A DNA stretch of 64,000 nt, from NCBI RefSeq assembly GCF_021134715.1, contig NC_060028.1, positions 7,276,501 through 7,340,500 of the forward strand, read 5' to 3'. The first letter of the stretch is position 1; each line of letters starts with the position of its first letter. A program made the translations under genes and the position numbers. Under the pieces are notes generated by a model, which saw only the letters and a list, made by a program, of their open reading frames with translations, did no database searches and was not told the DNA's origin. This stretch comes from Daphnia pulex. Taxonomy: Eukaryota > Arthropoda > Branchiopoda > Diplostraca > Daphniidae. Below, piece after piece: positions 56,418 to 64,000 of this stretch.

Positions 56418-59400
56418 ACGGCGGATTGTGTAATATGTTGCCGGAAGAGTCAAGTTTTAATCAGCATCCAAGTATTCATTGTTATTCAAATATTTCTTAT
56501 ATTGACTGTTGAGCGCGGTGGCTCCGTAAACGAAATCAAAAACGAACGCCACTATACACATGTATACAAACTAATTTATATTGGAAAATCCAAACTAATC
56601 ATTGTGTTATTATTAAAATAGTTTCGCATCTTTTGGCGTTAACTTTTTTTTTTTTTTTGCTGGACATTGCACTCCAGTTTGAAAGTTGCGTCATTATTTT
56701 GGGTGCAGGAAAATCCAGAGGAAAACAATATATAAGGACCAATACAGCGACTCAGCCTATTTATTTTATTGTCCGTTCCGGAGCACTTAACCAGATGCGT
56801 CCTGACTGCTCCTGACTTTCCACAGTTAGCGAAAAAAAAAGGGAAAACTTTCGTAATAACGTTATTGTCTTTATATTGCGTTAGGTACATTATTGCTACA
56901 AAATAATCAATCGCGTCAATAGATATAAGCCTTTGAACCCCCCAAAAAACTCGGACACTGTGAATCGATATTTTTATTTTTCTTATTTATCCTCTGGCTA
57001 TATATAAGACGATATGTGGACTAAAGAAAGTGAAAAGAAACCGAGCGAATGAAGCCGGAAGCAACGAATAAAGATACAAACTCTAAACTAGCATACTTCC
57101 AAGTATAAAGGTTATATAGCTACCGAAATGGAATTACCCGCATGTGATGTGTACACAGGTATTGTCTCTATCGCAAACGTAGCTTGGGGCTACCGTGTTG
57201 TTCGTGCCGTCATATTTTTCTCGAGGGCTTTTTTGTTTGTAGGTCGCTTGTTATTATCTCATACATCGGAGCCTATAACAACATGGCGAGATTCGGTTCG
57301 TTTCGCAACATCCTATAACACTGTAATAAGGATCTAAAATTCCTATACAGCTCTCTCTTTTCTTTTGCTTTCCCCCGTTTTTTTGTTTCTATATGTTTCG
57401 TTATTTCTCATTGTCTGGCTGATGTGTGATGATTGAACCCGGACCTACACACCAAAGTTGTTCGCACCAATTACTATAAAGCGACGACGGAAACTCGTCC
57501 ACCACCTGCCTTGCTGATGTAGGCACCTGGACTTACGCGGACTGAATCTGAATTATCCTTGCGCAGTTTTTCCCCGAAGAGATTCTGACGTCAACATTCT
57601 CGCGCTGCTATTCTTTCCTTTTTCAAATTTTCTCACAATGAAAAAAAAACTGCGCGATTGTTGAATCAGAGCAGTGCCGAGTACAAGAGGAGGAGAACTA
57701 AGTTTCCCATTCTCTTGTCGAGCGAAATTATTCCGCGCAAAAAGGTTCAAAGAGAAAAGAGCGGCAGCAAAACGTGAAATATTCAAAAAGTTTCAACAAG
57801 CATTTCAAAAGGCTTGTCAAGACAATCTCTTTTTTTCGCTGTGTTGTATAAACTGATGCGTCGGCCTGCACTTATGCAAAACGTCGATATTATTACAGAG
57901 AAGTCGAGAGAGAAATTCGTGCCAGTCTGAAAACGTCGTTGGACCTGGCGACACGGAGACAGGAGTGAGTCAGGAGGTCACGACGAATCGAATAAAGGGA
58001 AAATTTGAATTGCACGACACCAACGAGTACCACCCCGGAGAGCCGGAAGAGAGCCGCTCCTTATAGTGGATATACGCGTCTTATCCAGATTTCCGACTAT
58101 TCTTGCAATGTTCTTCTTCTCGGAATCAGGAAATGCAAATGAGGGTATACACAGCGCAGCTATCACGCGGAATTTGTTTCCAGAAAACTGCCAGTTCAAC
58201 GAATCACGGCTTATAGTTTATGTATATTCAACCCATCAGCATTAAATGTAGCTAGAAAATCGGCGATCTCGCGACATCAAAAGCGGTCCATATTTCAACT
58301 CTTAAACTTTTTACCGCGTCCTTTCAATTCCAACGACCGACGCGGGAGTCTTTATATGGCTCGTGACGGACGTGCTTTATTATGTATATGTATGCTGTCC
58401 GTTTCAGACGGGAGATGCAGCCTTATTTAACGGCTGGGGGAGCAATCAATGGAATGAAAAGAAGGATCGCAGTGGCACGGAAGACAAAAAAGGATACACA
58501 CGCGCACATCAAAATTCAGAGTATAAGAGCTGTAAAAAAGAAAATGATTTAGGTCGCCCTAATTCACGATAGCATCATGTTGTGATGCCCTAGAATGATG
58601 AGGATGATGGATTCACATCAAGAGAATACGCAAAATGAAATCAAGAAAAAAGCTTTTAGAATAAATCAACCTTTTTGGGAGAATTCCTTGTTGACTGTCG
58701 GAATTCCCGAGTGTGCCGTATTTTATACTTGGGATATATAACGCGCGCTGTTAAAGATTTATACGTAGATAATCGATGTAAACTCTCACAATTATTATTT
58801 CTAATAACCCAATCGATTACAGCCGCTCTATTTTTTTATCAATACACCTCCGCACAGAGATGACAGCAGTCTGTATCGAACGTGATGTGAATGAGACCGT
58901 CTTTCATAATAGATGTCGAATAGATGTCGTCGCTGATGACATTTCATCCACTGTGGTGACAAGCAAATGTGTAGTAGCTAGCGTTCAATCGGGATATGAG
59001 GTGCACCGTCGTCATGTGTAATCTATTACGTTATTTGTGCGCTGTATTCAACATATGTTTGGCGAAGGGAAACGTGTATTCGAATCGATCCCTCGTCGAC
59101 TGGTGAATCAGACCAAACAATTTTCTTGTGTCAGAGAATGGAGAAATGAAAAAAAAAATCTCCCATTCATTATTAAGACGTTCGGATGATCGTGTAAGTG
59201 GAAACGGCAGCCTCAACACCATACCCTTCCAGCCGTTCATAATTTAATCATATCGCCCACGCCGCCCACGCCAATAGCTAGGGATCTAGTGTCCAAACAG
59301 CCAGCGAGTTATAGATTGCAATGAACCTGAAAATGCTTTCTTAATTACGTGTTCTTTGAAAATTGACAACTGCTGATATTATTGGAACGGTGCACGTAAA

Positions 59401-62400
59401 TTTTATGAGACTCGACTGATTGAAACGAAAATTCAAATCTAGTTAAATTTGCATTTTAGAACTTCAACAGGGCGGTGTGAATCAAAAAATGTTTCAAATT
59501 GTAAATTGAGTGGAAGACCTCCAGTAATTATTCCAGTCTAAATTGGAGCAAAGAATTGATAAAAGAAAAGGAGCTATAGCGATCGTTATTTTCCGGCGGA
59601 GAGTCTACAGAAAGGTCGAACTGCGCACTCTCACATTTTCAAAAAGCTGGTGAGGTACAGCTAGTACAAGCAACTCACTAACGATGCGAAGGACGAAATT
59701 GAATCCACGCCGTGTACAATTTCACTCCGCAAGCGACAGAAAAATATTTTCCAAAACTTTTCCTAACTGCAGTTTCCTCCTCATTTTATCAAGACTTATT
59801 GTAACTATTGCGATAGTGCATGTGTAACGATATCGGTTATTGCGTCTGTTATGACGCCTCAGCTGGCATGTCTTGAAATAAAAGAGATGCATAGATATGT
59901 CCATATAAAGGCCTCTATAGTGTGAAAGAAGACCTTATTATCTTTATTAATGCCGCATTTCAGACCGCAGGCTGCACACATAAAGGAAGCCGACTATGCT
60001 GGGCGAACACTATGCTGTAGACGCGCCCTTTTCTCGGCCCGCAATCGAAGACGGCCAGGACACAGAGGCGGACGGACGGACGGACGCCGTCTATGAGCCA
60101 GTGAATAGCGAGCCCCTTTCATCCTTTCTAATCTGAGCGACGACAAGGCCGGCCGGAACACGCGGAATCCTTTTGAAGTGCTGCCTCTGTTGTATACGGA
60201 AAGACGAATAAGACGCTCGCTCGTCATCGGACAAACGTCAGCAATAATATAGTTAAAAGGAGCGGATAGAAGAAGAAGAAAAAAAACCTTGGAACTTATA
60301 GAGACGCGCGGATGTGTGTGTAGGATCGGGATCGGCTCATATTTTTTCGGTGGAAGTCGGTTGCTGATTCTCACAAAAAAAAAAGAAAAGAAAAAAAAAA
60401 GTGTTGACGAGTTTTATAGACCGCAATCGGTTTCCTTCCTTTCTCGGCGCTCGCAGGATCGGCAGCCAATTCTCGGATGGATTATTTGTTGACTTTATTC
60501 GCTCCGCCCCGGCAAGTCATCCGGAACATTTGCCTAGCTTCCATTTCGCTAGCTCCAGATTTGTCCTCTTTTTTTTCGCTTTTGTGCTGGATAATATTGA
60601 TGAAAATCTGCTCGGCGAGTTCTGCGCCAGTTGGCGAATAACAAACAAAACAAGATCCTGTACGGCTTGGAATTTTGGCATGTATAGCGGAGAGACACTC
60701 TATGACACAGCCGTGACATCATTCAGTCTCTGCGACAAAAAAAGTAAACTTTTTTTACTTTGGCTTATGCCAAACACCAGCAGGAAAGTATATATCTACA
60801 TTATTGTTGAACTGACGTTTCCATAGTTACGTAACGTTTTATTACGCACGTTGTGAATTATTACACACACATAACCAGAAGAGACGACACTGTACGTATA
60901 TAAAGTATGTCTTTGTTTCGTGTTTGTTTATCTCGTTACATGAGTTTTTGGGCGTCACCGCTTCACTATAGCCACCGCGATAAAATATGCCATCGGGATG
61001 AATAAGCGCCAATAACTGGTATATATACGGGTGCGGGTATATCTATCTAGAGCTCGAACGATATATAGAGAACGCCCTGTCTTAGATCCTGGTGTGTATA
61101 GGATTCCATAAATTCATTATTCAATACGGATAGTTCGTCGGCGTCATATGGGAGTAGATATCTAAAGCGCCTACACCATCTACTATCAACTACTAGCCTA
61201 TACACAGCGGCCAAGTTATTTATATTCAAGGGAGAGTCTGAGACTTATATGGAGACGACGCGGGAGCTGCTGCTGATCCATTATTTTCTTGATTCCGGGG
61301 CCCCGGCCAAAAGGAAACGAGGCAGATGTTTCATATGTGTGTGTGTGTGTGCAACGAAAAGCGGGAGAGGGATGAGCGCGCGTGACTAGCGAACCGGGAA
61401 ACTTTCACGGGATCGGATAGGAGCGGCGGTGGCGGAGAGACGGCGGCAATTCTCATTAGCGAAACGGAACTCTATAGCGATGGAGATAGAATAAGAGAAG
61501 CGCACTGCAATACATAGCAGAGCGGTCGACACCGGTAGATTTGAAACAATTGCGTGGACCAGCGTGAATAAGGCATTAAAAAAAACTGAGAAAAAAAACG
61601 AAAGAAAAGACTTAATTATTTGATGTGAGCTGTTGCTTTTCATGCCTACCGGATACGATTTCAATTAGATATATGCGCAAAACCCTGCGGTTTTGATATC
61701 ATTTGAGCGCCGATCCCGCGCGCGCTCTGTTCCGGTTCCCATGAGCAGTAAAGGATTTTAGTGCTGGCCTTTCCTCCGGCCTTTTGGTGCTATAAATCCA
61801 CAGCGAGGGAGGAATGACGAGTATACAATCCCGAGCTGCTGCTGCTGCTGCTGCTGCTCAGCCCAAAATCGATACTAATTGAAGTTGATGGAATGTTCAG
61901 CTGTCCAGTTTTCCTCGGCACTTTGTGTGTAGATATAAGAGCGACGGCGACTTTCCACTGGCAATTGGCCGGCAATGGAGTCAAGCAGCTGGACCAGCCA
62001 GAGACGGGCGGCTGCTTCTTTCGTCGTGAGGACTCACGGGAATCGGGCGAACGTTCGCTCCTCCCTCCCCCCGGTCGGCGATTTTTGCCGGACCATTGAT
62101 TTCAATTACGCAAACGGAGCTATCGTGAAATGTCTTTTTTACAAGTTGGGAATGTATCCTTGTACTATTGGGAAGATTCTCCCGCGATTATTCTTCGATT
62201 CATCCAACTCCATTTCCTTAGTCTTGGCTCGGGGGGTCCACTGTTCTTCTTCTTTTTCTTTTCTTTTCTTTTCTTTTTTCCTACCAGCCATTTCTTTCTT
62301 GTCCGCTATGAAATCACACGTCGTTCGTGATGGCGGTGGCGGGCCGGAAGGAAGGAAGTTGAGGAGGGAAGCTATATAGTACGGCCGGCTCTGTGCAAGA

Positions 62401-63752
62401 GAGAAAATTGGCAACCAAGCAGCTGAGTTCTGGGAGCTGAGTGAATAAGAAAAATATCTAGAGATAATAATGGGTCGTCGCTGTTGTTGCGATCTATAGT
62501 AGCCTATACCAGACGCCCAGAAACAATTATTTATTACCAATTTCTGTTTGTTTCTTCGCTTCCAGATGATGTTGGCAAGCGGCTCGGGTCTCCTGCTAGA
62601 AGTTATCGGGGGCTCAGACTTTGTCCATGTGGAAATTGTGTAACTGCCTTGCAGTACATACTGTTGTACATCAGGATATATAAACGGATCAATGGGCATC
62701 CAGCAACTCCCATAGCGCTATATGTATGACACTCAAAACTCGGCAGCAGTTTACAACCGGGGAAATGAGATTCGGCCGTCGCCCGCTGACTGATTTCAAT
62801 TCATCTCCATTTCCCGCGCCATTGGAAGCTGGCAGAAACTATACGTCCAGCTACATATAGGGCCGGCCACCAGCAGCCACGGATGGACCGAGACGAGCAG
62901 TGAAATAAAGAATATGAGAGCATTATATGTGTATAGGCCAGGGCGAGAGAGAGAGAGCGCTATACATAAGGAGAGTGGTTTTTATAACAAACGGAGATTG
63001 GATTCACGCGGGGGACTGGGCTGTGTGTGTTGTGCTGGGCTGTGGAGAATAACCGCAGACAAAAAGAGCCCACAAAACACATTCTATAAAAGATTCCGCT
63101 GGCGCGTTTGCGCATGATGGTTTCACTGTTATCAGCAGGCCACGAAAATTGGAGAAGAAAAGAGAAGAATACTCTGGTAGAAAAGGAGAAAAAGATGGAT
63201 GAAGAAGAAGAAGAAAAAGGGAAGCAATATCTATTGGGCTGAGAGACAGCCGTGCCCAGCACAGTTCACACGGAGCGGCGGCGGTGGCGCGTCGGCGTCG
63301 CCGTGAATGGTGAGGGGGCCAACCGCACAGCGCATGGTACAAACACACCGACGTCAAATACAAAAGCTAGACGGAAGATTGTGTCATATCCCCAGTTGGC
63401 TGGTGAATGGCGAGACATTCACAACCGTTTTCCATCCTCCAAGCGTCTCCTGCTTTTTGGCCGTTTTGGTTTTTGTCGGCTCGTTGATTTTTTTGGAAAT
63501 TTTTCTTCATCCGCGTCAATTTGTTTGCCAGCCATGATGGATGCGCTCGTGTGAACCGCAACAATCGTGTTTCCATCGATGACGGATTGAAACGCTTGGA
63601 ACAATTTCTCTCCGACTTTTGCTTTGGCGAGTATTTCCGTCTCTCTTATTTTCCCCTCTCCATTTTCTCGGAGCTTTCGCTGGGAGGAAAGAAAGAAAGA
63701 AAGAAAAAAAGAGTGGCCGGAGGCGGGTGGAAGCGGCCCGGTTACACGCATC
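56418..63752. other. Noncoding region upstream of the right-edge gene
   Basis: I find no supported gene in these 7.3 kb. It contains T-, A- and CT-rich tracts, a TG repeat near 61331, the GCT microsatellite below, and a GAAA run near 63690. The right part probably holds the promoter and 5' UTR of the gene beginning at 63753. Confidence 0.5.
61835..61858. repeat. (GCT)n microsatellite
   Basis: Eight uninterrupted GCT triplets. Confidence 0.9.
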
Positions 63753-63912
63753 ATGGATCACTGGACAATATCGTTGATGATGGCTTGCACTCTGGCCGCC
63801 TTTGCCGCTACGTCGGCTGTTTATTCCCAGCAACCCGTGCTGATGTCTGAAGTGGATATCGCCGCTTTGGATATCGCCGGCCATCATTTCGACATTGATT
63901 CTCCTTCGGACG
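63753..63912 (+). CDS. First coding exon of a secreted or membrane protein (runs off the right edge)
   Basis: ATG at 63753 opens a 53-codon exon ending at a consensus GTGAGT donor (63913). It encodes a signal peptide (MDHWTISLMMACTLAAFAATSAVYS) followed by an acidic, His-containing segment (DIAALDIAGHHFDIDSPSD). No domain is complete enough to name the family. The exon ends in phase 1, which is common for signal-peptide exons of extracellular proteins. Confidence 0.65.
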
Positions 63913-64000
63913 GTGAGTAGTACAAATTGGAGTGATCCCGGGCCGCTCATTTCCCAGCACATCACCCACCCCGTGCAAACTAAATCTAAATCAAATGGAT

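Noticed and set aside
57674-57856. 60-codon basic open frame with Lys/Arg/Ala-rich centre.
   Set aside because: No ATG start, signal peptide or family match.
1-64000. tRNA, rRNA, CRISPR, phage or bacterial mobile elements.
   Set aside because: No cloverleaf with A/B boxes, rRNA core or direct-repeat/spacer array was seen; the window is eukaryotic.

Overview
The window is nuclear DNA from an arthropod, most likely a branchiopod crustacean such as Daphnia (inference). It is AT-rich, with GT-AG introns of about 60-115 bp, arthropod TATA + TCAGT core promoters, a ZAD-C2H2 zinc-finger gene, and microsatellite-rich intergenic DNA. Nothing looks bacterial: there are no operons, CRISPR arrays or insertion sequences. 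LAYOUT. 1-0.9 kb: first coding exon of an RBM24/RBM38 (SUP-12/SEB4) type RNA-binding protein on the minus strand; the rest lies beyond the left edge. 0.9-12.7 kb: noncoding, rich in simple repeats. 12.8-15.2 kb: a six-exon minus-strand ZAD protein with 13 C2H2 fingers, about 706 aa. 16.1-56.4 kb: a cluster of genes for small secreted proteins. 56.4-63.75 kb: noncoding. 63.75-63.91 kb: a signal-peptide first exon of a gene leaving the right edge. THE CLUSTER holds three gene families, none of which I can match to a named family. Family G is 19 full or partial loci for Tyr/Pro/Lys-rich secreted proteins (signal peptide, 6-13 copies of the tetrapeptide YKPE, conserved Tyr/Pro-rich tail). Family S is three short secreted peptides (about 76-87 aa) sharing a C-terminal RKM motif. 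Family T is two six-cysteine secreted peptides (68 and 69 aa). G and S genes place only Met-Lys in a 6-nt first coding exon, and T genes use an 18-nt one, so single-exon ORF searches miss the true reading frames. Every G promoter has TATAAA 33-34 bp from a TCAGT initiator, and introns are 63-90 bp. STRUCTURE OF THE G ARRAY. G1(-) G2(-) G3-G6(+) face G7-G10(-) G11(+) G12(+) as a very large inverted repeat (palindrome) centred near 31.35 kb. On top of this, a 10,612-bp segment (26718-37329) is repeated head-to-tail at 37330-47941 with no difference at any position I compared. Its junction truncates G10 and a second copy of G4. It is either a very recent duplication or an assembly artefact. Three TA-flanked DNA-transposon-like insertions sit between genes; one has a perfect 25-bp terminal repeat and an intact empty site on the opposite arm. 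Notable decay and novelty: G1 carries an in-frame TAA insertion, and G7 carries a 2-bp insertion that breaks the spliced frame but, with a second change, makes the retained intron fully in-frame. The G proteins resemble in composition the Tyr/Lys/Pro repeat proteins used in crosslinked glues or cuticles (mussel foot protein-like). That role is a hypothesis from composition only.
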